From Prolixibacteraceae bacterium (GTDB lineage: Bacteria; Bacteroidota; Bacteroidia; Bacteroidales; Prolixibacteraceae): a DNA stretch of 64,000 nt. Positions 1 to 9,096 of this stretch are shown piece by piece. Location of the stretch: assembly GCA_019163175.1 (NCBI GenBank), contig JAFLKN010000012.1, positions 1 through 64,000 of the forward strand, given 5' to 3'. Made by a program: the position numbers and the translations under genes. Within the stretch, counting starts at the first letter, position 1; each line of letters opens with the position of its first letter. Below the pieces are notes generated by a model. It was not told the DNA's origin, searched no databases, and saw only the letters and a list, made by a program, of their open reading frames with translations.

Positions 1-314
1 TCATCGGAAGCGGAAACCTTGTACACAACCTCCGGATGGTGGCCTGGGACAAAATGAAGGAACCGGAATATGGTTTTGATTGGGCGATTCAGGCCAACAA
101 TAAGTTTAAACATTTGATACAGTCCGGAAACCATAAGGAATTGATAAACTACACTGCCTTAGGTCGCGAGGTTCAATTGGCAGTGCCAACTCCCGATCAT
201 TATTTGCCGTTGCTTTACGCATTGGCTTTGAAAGAAGAGAACGAAGCGGTTTCATTCTTTAACGACAAAGCGGTGATGGGCTCTTTGACCATGACTTCGG
301 TAAGGATTGGATAA
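1..314 (+). CDS. Extradiol dioxygenase, YgiD/DODA type (3' part only)
   Basis: The reading frame is already open at the first full codon (position 3), so the N-terminal part lies before the window. About 103 C-terminal residues remain. The stretch GSGNLVHNLR followed by a W-rich segment, then PTPDHYLPLLYALA and a GSLTMTSVRIG ending, is typical of the 4,5-DOPA extradiol ring-cleaving dioxygenase family (YgiD, LigB-like). Family members are non-haem metal enzymes of about 260-280 residues; the histidine in PTPDHYLP belongs to the conserved C-terminal part. The natural substrate in bacteria is usually unknown. An in-frame ATG at 36 is internal and should not be taken as the start. Confidence 0.8.
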   Translation, partial: IGSGNLVHNLRMVAWDKMKEPEYGFDWAIQANNKFKHLIQSGNHKELINYTALGREVQLAVPTPDHYLPLLYALALKEENEAVSFFNDKAVMGSLTMTSVRIG

Positions 315-401
315 GTTTAGCTTAGGAAAACTTTCTATGACGGATCACTGGTTAAAAGAAACCGAAGCACCTTCATCCAATTAAATCAATACCTTTAGCT
401 G

Positions 402-1820
402 ATGAAGATTTTACTCACCGGCACAACCGGCTATATTGGTCAACGCTTAATTCCGACTTTGCTCGAAGACGGACATGAAATAATCTGCTGTGTCAGGGAT
501 AAAAACCGATTTGATTTTCAGAAATACAAGTCTGACCGGATAAAAGTGATTGAAGTAAATTTTCTGGACAAAAAAACACTGGATAAAATTCCTGAAGACA
601 TTGATGCCGCGTATTATCTGATTCATTCCATGTCGGTGGCCAACGAAGATTTCGAGGAGCTTGAAAAGATTTCGGCTACGAATTTCAAGGAACGCGTTCA
701 GCAAACCAGTGCCCGGCAGGTCATCTACCTGAGTGGAATTGTCAACGAAGAAAAATTATCGAAACACCTGAATTCGCGGAAGCTGGTCGAAGAAATTCTG
801 GCATCTGGCAGCTATCATTTGACCACACTTCGGGCCGGAATAATTTTAGGTTCGGGAAGCGCTTCGTTCGAGATTATCCGCGATCTGGTTGAGAAATTAC
901 CATTCATGATTGCCCCAAAATGGTTGAATACCAAATCGCAACCAATAGCTATCCGGAATGTGATTGAGTATCTCAAAGGGGTATTGCTATTTGAATATTC
1001 ATTTGATCGGAGTTTTGATATTGGAGGCTCTGAAATCCTGACCTACAAAGAAATCCTGTTACGATTTGCCAAAGTCCGCAAACTGAAACGAACTATTGTT
1101 ACGGTTCCGGTAATGACGCCAAAATTATCGTCGTACTGGTTGTACTTTGTTACTTCAACTTCGTTTCACCTGGCCTCGAATCTGGCAAAAAGTATGTGTG
1201 TTGAGGTTGTATGCCGCGAAAATGAACTGAAAGATCGGCTCGGAATAAACCTCTTATCCTTCGAAGAAGCCATTGAACTGGCCTTCGGAAAAATTCAGAA
1301 TGAAGCCGTAGTTTCGAGTTGGAAAGATGCGCTTTCGAGTCACATTTTAGATCGTGGAATTTCGCATTTACTCGAAGTTCCCACTTTTGGTTGTTTCGTT
1401 GACAAAAGAAGTTCTCAGGTAAAAGATGTGAACGAATCGTTGACTAAAATCTGGTCGATTGGTGGAGAAACCGGATGGTATTATGCCAATTGGCTTTGGG
1501 GCGTTCGTGGTTTTATCGACAAACTTTTCGGTGGTGTAGGATTACGCAGGGGGCGAAAAAATAACAGCCTGATTTTTGCCGGTGACTCGCTCGACTTTTG
1601 GCGCGTCATTTATGCCAACCCGGAAGAAAAGAGGCTGTTACTTTATGCTGAAATGAAGCTTCCCGGAGAAGCCTGGCTCGAATTCAAAATCGAAAATCAT
1701 ACCCTGATTCAAACCGCAACCTTCCGTCCGCTCGGATTGTGGGGTCGTTTGTACTGGTATTCTGTATTGCCATTCCATGGCTTTATTTTCAACGGAATGC
1801 TGAAAGAGCTTTCATCCTGA
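402..1820 (+). CDS. NAD(P)-binding SDR-type protein with C-terminal DUF2867
   Basis: This 472-residue cytoplasmic protein opens with a Rossmann nucleotide-binding motif, GTTGYIGQRL, as in atypical short-chain dehydrogenases of the YbjT/NmrA kind. Roughly residues 1-300 form the SDR part. Residues from about 320 to the end are rich in Trp and Gly and match the DUF2867 arrangement (GETGWYYANWLWGVRG, and later a LPGEAWLEFKIE-like strand). YbjT homologues with this domain order are found throughout Bacteroidota, but their substrate is not established. It ends with a TGA stop, direct evidence that the host reads TGA as termination. The next gene is convergent, with only 3 nt between the stops. Confidence 0.75.
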   Translation: MKILLTGTTGYIGQRLIPTLLEDGHEIICCVRDKNRFDFQKYKSDRIKVIEVNFLDKKTLDKIPEDIDAAYYLIHSMSVANEDFEELEKISATNFKERVQQTSARQVIYLSGIVNEEKLSKHLNSRKLVEEILASGSYHLTTLRAGIILGSGSASFEIIRDLVEKLPFMIAPKWLNTKSQPIAIRNVIEYLKGVLLFEYSFDRSFDIGGSEILTYKEILLRFAKVRKLKRTIVTVPVMTPKLSSYWLYFVTSTSFHLASNLAKSMCVEVVCRENELKDRLGINLLSFEEAIELAFGKIQNEAVVSSWKDALSSHILDRGISHLLEVPTFGCFVDKRSSQVKDVNESLTKIWSIGGETGWYYANWLWGVRGFIDKLFGGVGLRRGRKNNSLIFAGDSLDFWRVIYANPEEKRLLLYAEMKLPGEAWLEFKIENHTLIQTATFRPLGLWGRLYWYSVLPFHGFIFNGMLKELSS

Positions 1821-1823
1821 AAG

Positions 1824-3050
1824 CTATGGAATAAACTTCGGAGTTACCGAAATCATTACATAAGCCCAATTGTTGAAAGCGCTTTTCGAACCACCTTTCA
1901 GGATTTGCAGGCTTTCGGTTCCAAACATCTGCGAATATCCAAATGCAATTTTTGTTACCGGATTGATCGTTTGCGTCAAGGTTAAATCCAGTTCGGTTCC
2001 CAGGTAATTGTCGGCAGTTTCCGAAATTTTGGCAGCGCTGGCAAAGAAATGCAAATCGGCATTGAAAGCTGTTTTGTTTTTGCTGGTTGCGAATTTCACA
2101 TAGCCATCCGACAATCCAACATTATTCAGGTGGTTGCCCACATAAAAATAATCCATGAACCCGTTAAATTTGTGGTTGGTGCCATACAAAGGATTAAACG
2201 AATTGTTTTTCTCTGTTTGATTGTAATCCGAACCGGATAGAATTTCGTAACCAAGCAAAAGTTGACTCTCTTCTGAAACCTGATAAGTGGCTTCGGCCAT
2301 CAAATTATACGCATTTAGCGATTGATTTGCACCATCTTCGCCAGTCTGAAAATACAGGTTTCCGGAGAATGCTACCTTATCAACCGGCACTTCAACATGC
2401 GTTCCGAAAGTCTGGCTGTACTTTGATTTCTGTTCTGTTCCCTCCATCACTGGTTTTCCATTATTCAGGAACAATAAACTCAGGTTAAAATTGTCGGTTT
2501 TGCGGTTGATCCACAAGAACTGCAAATCTTTATAGGCATCCGGCCCGTCGTAAAGATTGTTTTTGCGATTGCCTGTTTCATGGTGTGCAATACCAAAATG
2601 AACATTTACCTTTTTGGCATATTTAAACAGTGCCACATCGTGCGAACGACCTTGTTGATTCCATCCTCCATGTCCAAATATCCGGGCATCATCGTACGCG
2701 AGTTCTTGGCGACCAACTTTCAATGCCAGGGTCTTGGATAGGTTCATTTCGGCCCACGCCTGATGAATCGAAGTGGCTTTTTCTTCATTTGCAACCTGCT
2801 GCGCCTGATTTCCCCAAATGCGGACATCCTGCAAAACCAGACCAACTTTCAGCAAATCCATTTTGTAATCGAAGTTTAGGCGGGTACGCTGCGAGGTAAA
2901 CAGCGACGGATCCTGGTCTTCAGCGGCAAGGGCTCCATAGCCATGACTATATTCGGTTCGTGGACGTAATTCTCCTGAAAGGCTGAACTGCGCTTTCACC
3001 TGACTGCCTATGAAAAGGCTGCAAATCCCTATGAGTAGTAATTTTTTCAT
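1824..3050 (-). CDS. Outer-membrane porin, alginate export family
   Basis: This 408-residue protein starts with a signal peptide (MKKLLLIGICSLFIGSQVKA) and has alternating aromatic beta-strands through to the C-terminus, as expected of an outer-membrane beta-barrel. The start FSLSGELRPRTEYSHG, the QRTRLNFDYK strand and VGRQELAYDD are characteristic of the alginate_exp (AlgE-like) porin family. In Bacteroidota these porins are not tied to alginate export and often lie near respiratory genes. Here it sits 44 nt downstream of nrfA on the same strand and may be cotranscribed, so it could admit nitrite or other small anions. That role is inference. Confidence 0.7.
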   Translation of the reverse strand: MKKLLLIGICSLFIGSQVKAQFSLSGELRPRTEYSHGYGALAAEDQDPSLFTSQRTRLNFDYKMDLLKVGLVLQDVRIWGNQAQQVANEEKATSIHQAWAEMNLSKTLALKVGRQELAYDDARIFGHGGWNQQGRSHDVALFKYAKKVNVHFGIAHHETGNRKNNLYDGPDAYKDLQFLWINRKTDNFNLSLLFLNNGKPVMEGTEQKSKYSQTFGTHVEVPVDKVAFSGNLYFQTGEDGANQSLNAYNLMAEATYQVSEESQLLLGYEILSGSDYNQTEKNNSFNPLYGTNHKFNGFMDYFYVGNHLNNVGLSDGYVKFATSKNKTAFNADLHFFASAAKISETADNYLGTELDLTLTQTINPVTKIAFGYSQMFGTESLQILKGGSKSAFNNWAYVMISVTPKFIP

Positions 3051-3094
3051 TTGTCTTTCTTTTGCCTTTGTACTTTTAACTTTTGCCTTGATTT

Positions 3095-4612
3095 TTACAT
3101 TTCCACCTTTTTGCCGTATCCAGCTTCGCGTTTTTGGGCGGCTTCAATCCACTTGGGCAACAGGTTTTGCTTAAAGATATGCTTTTCTTCGCGTAATTTT
3201 TTCATGTCCAACCCAATAAATTCCTGTGCTTTTTCTTTAGTGGCGATATCCGGATAAGGCACTTCCTGATTAAATCCTTTGCTGGCCAGTAAGCGAGCAA
3301 GTTTAACACGGGTTTCACCGGCAATTGCAATTCCTGTTGAAATGACGCGGCCAATTTCAACAGGAGCATGGAACGAAGCGCCGTGGCTGGCTGCAGCAAA
3401 ATCCCAACGCCACTGTGCATGACGGATTCCCATCAGAATGTCTTTCATCTCAGCTTCGGTAGCGCCCAAATCCCATGCTTTTTTAGCTTCCACATGAGCA
3501 TGAACCAGCAATTCTTCCAACTTGTCGCGGTTCTCAATAATTTTATCCTGACGATCATAAACATTCTGAACCAGCTTGGCCGTTTCTTCGCGGTGACAAA
3601 CCTGGCACGAATTGGCCACATTATTTAATGGAGACTGAATGTGATGATCGGTGAATTTCTGTCCACCCTCGCTTTTATATGGCATGTGGCAATCGGCACA
3701 CGAAACGCCGCGTTCGGCATGAATTCCCATCGAATGAGTTTCGTACTCCGGGTGTTGGGCTTTCAGCATGGGCGCTTTGCTCAATCCGTGTGTCCAGTCG
3801 GAGAACTCGATTTCGTCGTAATATTTTTCAATGTTTTCGGCGCTCATTCCTTTATCCCATGGGAAAGTGAGGTAAGCTGCACCTTCCACTTTGTGCTTGT
3901 CGAAATAATATTCCACGTGGCACTGGGCACAAACCAGTGTGCGCATTTCCTGATGTGTAGCTTTGGTAATGTCTTTTCCCTGACGTTCGAAAGCTTCAAT
4001 CAATCCCGGGCGCGAAATGTGCAAGTTCATTGTTTTTGAATCGTGGCAATCGGCACAACCAATCGGGTTCACTACTTCGGAACCTAAAGCCGACCATTTG
4101 CCTTTGTAAAATTCAGTGACACCCTTTTCCTGCATCAGGCGCGGAACATCCGGGCTTTTACATGTCCAGCAAGTCGAAGGCTGAGGGCCATCGGTATCAT
4201 TGGTTGGAGCACCGGTACGCAAAGTATTCCGAATATCTTCGATGGCATAAAAATGTCCGCGTCCCTGGCTGTAATCTTTCGAAAAGGCATATCCGGCCCA
4301 TAAAACGACCATCCTCGGATCAACTTTCAGCATGTCGATGGGGCGACTTCCATCGTATTTACTGGCAAATGAGGTATCGGCAGTCTGGTAATACGACTGA
4401 AATTCGCGCGGGTAGTTTTCTCCCCAAACTTCGTTCCGGGGTTCAAATTGCGAAACTACAGTCTTCGGAACATTCACGAAAACGGCTTCGGCACGACGCT
4501 CGATAACCGAAGAGGCCAGCAACCCGACCAGAAAAACAACGACGATGGTAACGAAGAAAATAAGCCAAGCCATCCATGGGCGTTTTTCAATAATTTGTGT
4601 AATAGGTTTCAT
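3095..4612 (-). CDS. nrfA: Ammonia-forming cytochrome c nitrite reductase, catalytic subunit
   Basis: Pentahaem cytochrome c552 that reduces nitrite to ammonium with six electrons outside the inner membrane. The 505-residue protein has an N-terminal membrane anchor/signal (residues about 12-35). It carries the diagnostic lysine-ligated haem site CWTCK, followed by four CXXCH sites: CADCH, CAQCH, CADCH and CQVCH. Active-site residues are visible as Arg in HISRPG, Tyr in VEYYFD and His in TDHHIQSP. Length and motif order match NrfA exactly. It lies 24 nt after nrfH, forming an nrfHA operon, and is probably controlled by the palindrome at 5299-5322. It allows nitrite respiration or detoxification under oxygen limitation. 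Confidence 0.97.
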   Translation of the reverse strand: MKPITQIIEKRPWMAWLIFFVTIVVVFLVGLLASSVIERRAEAVFVNVPKTVVSQFEPRNEVWGENYPREFQSYYQTADTSFASKYDGSRPIDMLKVDPRMVVLWAGYAFSKDYSQGRGHFYAIEDIRNTLRTGAPTNDTDGPQPSTCWTCKSPDVPRLMQEKGVTEFYKGKWSALGSEVVNPIGCADCHDSKTMNLHISRPGLIEAFERQGKDITKATHQEMRTLVCAQCHVEYYFDKHKVEGAAYLTFPWDKGMSAENIEKYYDEIEFSDWTHGLSKAPMLKAQHPEYETHSMGIHAERGVSCADCHMPYKSEGGQKFTDHHIQSPLNNVANSCQVCHREETAKLVQNVYDRQDKIIENRDKLEELLVHAHVEAKKAWDLGATEAEMKDILMGIRHAQWRWDFAAASHGASFHAPVEIGRVISTGIAIAGETRVKLARLLASKGFNQEVPYPDIATKEKAQEFIGLDMKKLREEKHIFKQNLLPKWIEAAQKREAGYGKKVEM

Positions 4613-4636
4613 GAGTTGTGTATTTATTTTTTGTTA

Positions 4637-5218
4637 TTATTTATCTGACATTGCTTCTTTTAACCAGGTCGGAACCGGACTTTCGGGCAGCGGAACCCGG
4701 GCATTGGGCGTGCTGCTTAAACTATTCACCCGTCCGTGAGGAACTTCGCGGTGGCACTCCCAGCATACGCGATCGGTCCGTTGAGCGTGCAAATCTTTTA
4801 CTGAAGCGCTTAACTTCGGATCTTCTAGCAGTTTCGAATGGCAACGAATGCAATTCTGGTGAACGACATCCCTTCCGGCCTCATGAATGAAAATCACCTG
4901 CGGTTCCAACCGAAGTGCAAACATCGAAGCATGGCGCATTCCGTCTTTGGCCTTGAAGAAATATTTGTTGAAGACATTATTGTGAGGTACATGGCACTCG
5001 TTACAAGTGGTATATCGCCGGTGCGAACTGTGATTCCAGGTAGCATATTGCGGCGCCATAATATGGCAATTCACGCAGGTTTCAGGATTGTCGGACAAAT
5101 ACGAATAGGCTTTGCTCACATAAAACAGGAAGCAAAATAGTCCGATTAAGATTCCCATAATGAGCATTACGGGAAATCTCCATTGTTTCGGAGGAAGAAA
5201 ATGCAATATAAATTTCAT
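4637..5218 (-). CDS. nrfH: Cytochrome c nitrite reductase small subunit (quinol dehydrogenase)
   Basis: Membrane-anchored tetrahaem cytochrome of the NapC/NirT family that takes electrons from menaquinol and passes them to NrfA. The 193-residue sequence has one N-terminal transmembrane helix (about residues 15-35) followed by four haem sites: CVNCH, CNECH, CIRCH and CWECH. It is the first gene of the nrfHA operon. The start is the ATG after a gene-free stretch carrying a probable operator (5299-5322) and a TAnnTTTA-like -7 element on the minus strand near 5276-5283. Confidence 0.96.
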   Translation of the reverse strand: MKFILHFLPPKQWRFPVMLIMGILIGLFCFLFYVSKAYSYLSDNPETCVNCHIMAPQYATWNHSSHRRYTTCNECHVPHNNVFNKYFFKAKDGMRHASMFALRLEPQVIFIHEAGRDVVHQNCIRCHSKLLEDPKLSASVKDLHAQRTDRVCWECHREVPHGRVNSLSSTPNARVPLPESPVPTWLKEAMSDK

Positions 5219-5298
5219 AGCTTGTAACTTCTTAAGTACAGATAAATGAATTTGTGAATTTCATTCTGCAACATAAAAGTATGGCTATCATACGAGTC

Positions 5299-5322
5299 AG
5301 TTTGTAACATTAGTTACAAACT
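5299..5322. promoter_or_regulatory. Perfect inverted repeat upstream of nrfHA, probable Crp/Fnr-type operator
   Basis: Half-sites AGTTTGTAAC and GTTACAAACT are exact reverse complements separated by ATTA. The core TGTAAC-N4-GTTACA resembles sites of Crp/Fnr-superfamily regulators that control nitrosative or anaerobic respiration genes. Its centre lies about 31 nt upstream of a TACTTTTA -7-like element on the minus strand, close to the position expected for class II activation. The regulator cannot be named from the site alone. Confidence 0.6.
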
Positions 5323-5417
5323 AATGGAAAAGCTTATTACAAAACCGATAATTAAATTACTAGCGGGTTATTTAGAAAATTATCAGGCAAAAGCGCTGGC
5401 CTGTGCATAAAAGAAAA

Positions 5418-6794
5418 TTACTTCAGTTTTTCTGGTTTGGCAAACTCGCTGGTCATTTCATAAGGTAAAACCCATACCTGATTTCCCTTCCGGTTGGTGA
5501 AATAGAGCTGCGATTCGGAGAATTTATCGGCATTTCCATCGGCCCAGAATGCATAAAAGTTTTTGTTTGCATGCAATGGTCGTCGGGCGTACGAATGATT
5601 TCGTGGGCTGTTTGTGGTGATGCTCCTTTTTTTTGTCCAGTTTTTACCTTCGTTGGTACTTTCCCATAAAGCCATTTCGCCACCAGTGCCGTATTTTTGA
5701 GGGCCGGTTTCAGTTGGTCCTATAATCTGCCAAACTTTGCCGTTGGTGTACAAAGAACCCATGTCGTAATTGTGCGTCGATTCGCAAACTTTACTGAAAT
5801 TCCATTGCCCGTTTCCCCAGTGAATGACGGTCCATTCGCGTGGATTTCCCTGTGGACCAGGTTTAAAATCGTTGCTGATTACGGCCAGAATAACCGGATT
5901 TCCTTCGCTGTCGAAACTCAGATCGTTCAGGTAGACAAGCTTTTTTTCAGCTTCGTAATCTTTTACAAGGGCAGCGCAATGAGGATCGGTTGCCGGAGTG
6001 GTGACCGTTTTTCCATCAATGGTTTTCCAGGTATGTCCAAAATCTTCGGTCTGAAGTAAATAGATATTGGTGCGTTTATCCACATTTCCACCGGGGTGGT
6101 AATTGAATACCGAAACCATTTTATTTCCTCTGAAATTGCTGATCTGGTAATGGCCGCCCATGCCAGCGAGCTTTTGGTCTGTCGCCCACGATTTCCCATT
6201 CGGGCTTGACGACCAATACAATTCGCGACCCTTGGTGTATTTAGTAAACAGATAGAAAAATCCATGACCTTCCATCCACCAAGGTTGTGGGTAAGTCATT
6301 TCGCCTTCCTTTATTTTCTCAAATTCGTCAATTTGCCAGGGCTTTTTACTTCTGAAAATTAGTCCGGGCCGTGATGTGTTTCTTCCGCTGACGAAAACCC
6401 ACAGAAAACCTTTGTCGTCGATGGAAAGTGAGGCATTGTCGTGCGGATCGTCAACGCCCATTTTGTCATAAACAATCACGGGCTTTGGTACCATTTCCGT
6501 TTGGTGGTCGAAATACGAAATCATGATGAGCAGATGTTTTTCATCTTTCTGAGTTGTGCCACCATATAAAAAGTAGCTTTTTTTGACTTCAGGGGCATAA
6601 ATGGCCACAGGAATGTGATTGGCGGTGTAGGTTCCCAGTCCACCCGAATATTTATCACCGAATTCTGATGGTTGTCCGAGGGCAAACCAAATGCCTTTGT
6701 ATCCGTTGGCTTTCGGATTTTGAGCCAGAGTTGCTTCAGTTATAAAAATCAGGGAAAAGAGAACAATTATGCGGATAGCATTTCTTAGGTTCAT
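5418..6794 (-). CDS. Secreted BNR_4-type beta-propeller protein
   Basis: This 458-residue protein has a signal peptide (cleavage near ATLAQ). Its body matches the BNR repeat-containing family (BNR_4): GYKGIWFALGQ at the start, DDPHDNASLSIDDKG, an RPGLIFRSKKPW blade and FGHTWKTIDG Asp-box-like turns. Relatives include sialidase-like propellers and the PL24/PL25 ulvan lyases, so a carbohydrate-active role outside the cytoplasm is likely. The particular activity cannot be read from the sequence. It follows rmuC on the same strand after 24 nt and may share its transcript. Confidence 0.6.
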   Translation of the reverse strand: MNLRNAIRIIVLFSLIFITEATLAQNPKANGYKGIWFALGQPSEFGDKYSGGLGTYTANHIPVAIYAPEVKKSYFLYGGTTQKDEKHLLIMISYFDHQTEMVPKPVIVYDKMGVDDPHDNASLSIDDKGFLWVFVSGRNTSRPGLIFRSKKPWQIDEFEKIKEGEMTYPQPWWMEGHGFFYLFTKYTKGRELYWSSSPNGKSWATDQKLAGMGGHYQISNFRGNKMVSVFNYHPGGNVDKRTNIYLLQTEDFGHTWKTIDGKTVTTPATDPHCAALVKDYEAEKKLVYLNDLSFDSEGNPVILAVISNDFKPGPQGNPREWTVIHWGNGQWNFSKVCESTHNYDMGSLYTNGKVWQIIGPTETGPQKYGTGGEMALWESTNEGKNWTKKRSITTNSPRNHSYARRPLHANKNFYAFWADGNADKFSESQLYFTNRKGNQVWVLPYEMTSEFAKPEKLK

Positions 6795-6818
6795 GGCTTA
6801 GGCTTAGGTTATAAGTTT

Positions 6819-8168
6819 TTATTCTTCTGCAAGTTTTTCAGGAGGCAGCTCCTTGCTTGTTTTGGCTCCCAATTTACGGATATTTTCTGCACGTCTCACC
6901 AGATTTCCGCTGCCGGAATATAATTTACTGGCTGCCTGATCATAGGTTTTACGTGTACTTTCCAGACTTTTGCCAATTGATTCCATATCGGCAATGAATG
7001 CCACAAATTTATCATACAAGGCGCCGCTTTGCCGGGCAATTTCGAGCGCGTTGCGGGTTTGGTTTTCTTGTTGCCAGATGGATGCAATGGTGCGCAAGGT
7101 TGCCAGCAAAGTGGATGGGCTGACAATGACTACTTTGTTGTCCCAGGCATATGAAAATAAATCCTGATCTTCTTGAACCGCAATGCTGAACGACGATTCG
7201 ATGGGAATAAAAAGGAGTACAAAATCGGGACTGTTGAAACTGGGCGAATGCTGATAATGTTTTTCGCTCAGTATTTTAATGTGGCTCCGTACGCTTAGTA
7301 AATGCTCTTTCACATGGGTTATCCGGTCTTTTTCGTTGTCGGCATTCACGAGCCGTTCGTAGGCAACCAGCGAAACTTTGGAGTCAACCACAATGTGTTT
7401 CTGGTCGGGTAAATGAATGACCACATCGGGTTGAAACCGTTGTCCGGCCTCGGAGAGCACGCTTTCCTGCTTGTGGTACTCGCGGCCTGCAGTCAGTCCG
7501 GAACGTTCAAGTATTCGTTCCAGAATCATTTCTCCCCAATTCCCTTGTTTCTTAACATCACCTTTCAACGCACGGGTCAGGTTATTGGCTTCATCGCTGA
7601 TTTTTAGGTTCAGGTCGTGCAGTTTTTTGAGTTCGGCCTTCAGATCGGTTTGGTCTTTCAATCCTTTTTCGTAGGTGTCTTCCACTTTTTTCTCGAAAAC
7701 CTGAATCTTTTCTTTCAGTGGCGAAAGTAATTCGGTAATGCTTTTTTGATGAACTGCTGAAAATTCGGTCGTATTCTGTTTCAGAATTTTGGATGCAATA
7801 TTTTCGAAGTCGGTGGTAAATTTCTGCTGAAGGTTTTCCATGTCTTTCTTCTGGCTTGCAAGTTTTTCCTGAAGGTTCAGAAAATCACCTTCGGCCCTTG
7901 CCAGTTGCTGACTTTGTATTGAGTTGTCGGTGCGAAGTAGCTGAACTTGCTGAATCAATTCTTCTTTTTCTTTCTGTAAAGTCCGGGTTCGTTCCTCGAA
8001 CAACGACTTTTCTTTTTCAAGTTCAAATTTTTGCTGAACCAGAATTTGCTCATCTGCTCGTTTTTCCTGCTCAAAATCTGAGTGTTGCTTTTGAAGTTTG
8101 CCTTTCAGGAAAAGAAAGCCAAGAAGAAAACCGAGGCAAAGACCTGCCAAAAGAAAAAGGATTTCCAT
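6819..8168 (-). CDS. rmuC: DNA recombination protein RmuC family
   Basis: About 449 residues. An N-terminal membrane helix (MEILFLLAGLCLGFLLGFLF) is followed by a long coiled coil (residues about 25-190). Then comes the RmuC nuclease-like domain with KKQGNWGEMILERILERSGL, HIVVDSKVSL and the QQENQTRNALEIA segment. RmuC limits inversions at short repeats in E. coli, and the domain has a restriction-endonuclease-like fold. The upstream ATG at 8195 falls inside a -7 element (TAAATTTG on the minus strand at 8193-8200), so translation should begin at 8168. Confidence 0.88.
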   Translation of the reverse strand: MEILFLLAGLCLGFLLGFLFLKGKLQKQHSDFEQEKRADEQILVQQKFELEKEKSLFEERTRTLQKEKEELIQQVQLLRTDNSIQSQQLARAEGDFLNLQEKLASQKKDMENLQQKFTTDFENIASKILKQNTTEFSAVHQKSITELLSPLKEKIQVFEKKVEDTYEKGLKDQTDLKAELKKLHDLNLKISDEANNLTRALKGDVKKQGNWGEMILERILERSGLTAGREYHKQESVLSEAGQRFQPDVVIHLPDQKHIVVDSKVSLVAYERLVNADNEKDRITHVKEHLLSVRSHIKILSEKHYQHSPSFNSPDFVLLFIPIESSFSIAVQEDQDLFSYAWDNKVVIVSPSTLLATLRTIASIWQQENQTRNALEIARQSGALYDKFVAFIADMESIGKSLESTRKTYDQAASKLYSGSGNLVRRAENIRKLGAKTSKELPPEKLAEE

Positions 8169-8192
8169 GTTTTTAAATTTGATTAAAAATAT

Positions 8193-8200
8193 CAAATTTA
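8193..8200 (-). promoter_or_regulatory. -7 promoter element for rmuC
   Basis: The minus strand reads TAAATTTG, an exact match to the Bacteroidota -7 consensus TAnnTTTG, 25 nt before the rmuC start at 8168. It rules out the longer rmuC start at 8195. Confidence 0.55.
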
Positions 8201-8314
8201 TTTACCACAGGTTACACAGATAGGCACAGATTTATAATCTTTGTGACTTCGTGCTTTTGTGGCCATGAAAATTAAAAGAATGGCTACTTAGCTTTATCAA
8301 AATCAGGGATATTT

Positions 8315-8977
8315 ATGGACGTAAAAATTGAAGAGAGCTGGAAAACGCAGCTTCAGGCCGAATTTGAAAAACCCTATTTTCAGCAGCTGACTGAATTTGT
8401 TCGGACGGAATACCAGACGCAGAAAATTTATCCGCCTGCCAAACTGATTTTTAATGCCTTCGACCAATGTCCGTTTGATCAGGTAAAAGTGGTGATTCTG
8501 GGGCAAGACCCGTATCACGGACCAGGGCAGGCGCATGGTTTGTGTTTCTCGGTAAACGATGGGGTAGAGTTTCCACCCAGCCTGAAAAATATTTTTAAAG
8601 AAATTCAATCAGATACCGGGGCGCCGATTCCGGGCAGCGGAAATTTGGAGCGTTGGGCAAAACAAGGTGTATTGCTACTTAATGCAACGCTCACCGTTCG
8701 TGCCCATTTAGCCGGATCTCACCAGAAAAAAGGCTGGGAGCAATTTACCGATGCGGTTATTCATTTGGTGGCTGACCGACTGGAACATGTGGTTTTTATC
8801 CTTTGGGGAAATTATGCCATCAGCAAAGGCGAGTTTATTGACCCCAAAAAGCATCTGATATTAAAATCTGTTCACCCGTCGCCGCTTTCAGCCAGCCGGG
8901 GATTCTTTGGAAATAAACAGTTTTCAACTACGAACAAATATTTAATGGAGTGGGGGAAAGAGCCAGTGAGGTGGTAG
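8315..8977 (+). CDS. ung: Uracil-DNA glycosylase
   Basis: Family 1 uracil-DNA glycosylase that removes uracil from DNA to start base-excision repair. The 220-residue length is typical. The water-activating loop [18 protein letters not shown] lies at about residues 64-81, and the minor-groove loop [13 protein letters not shown] is near residue 190. The aromatic-clamp and Asn positions are in place (LLLNATLTV). It is convergent with the KAS III-like gene, with a strong hairpin between them. Confidence 0.97.
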   Translation: MDVKIEESWKTQLQAEFEKPYFQQLTEFVRTEYQTQKIYPPAKLIFNAFDQCPFDQVKVVILGQDPYHGPGQAHGLCFSVNDGVEFPPSLKNIFKEIQSDTGAPIPGSGNLERWAKQGVLLLNATLTVRAHLAGSHQKKGWEQFTDAVIHLVADRLEHVVFILWGNYAISKGEFIDPKKHLILKSVHPSPLSASRGFFGNKQFSTTNKYLMEWGKEPVRW

Positions 8978-9034
8978 CCTGAAATAATCAATTGCTACCA
9001 AGGATTGCAGAATGCGAAAAGATATTGTAACAAA

Positions 9035-9072
9035 CGACAAAGGTGTAACGAATTATCGCTACACCTTTGTCG
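9035..9072. terminator. Bidirectional terminator-like hairpin
   Basis: A 13-bp perfect stem (CGACAAAGGTGTA with its complement at 9060-9072) sits between the convergent ung and KAS III-like genes. A second outer pairing (GAATGCGA near 9011 with TCGCATTC near 9070) gives an alternative structure. T-tracts are weak, so it may be a terminator or simply a convergent-gene hairpin. Confidence 0.5.
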
Positions 9073-9096
9073 CATTCGTCAGTGACGAAATTGCTT

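Noticed and set aside
2630-4648. Several plus-strand open frames opposite the porin and nrfA
   Set aside because: They are antisense shadows of genes with complete motifs on the minus strand.
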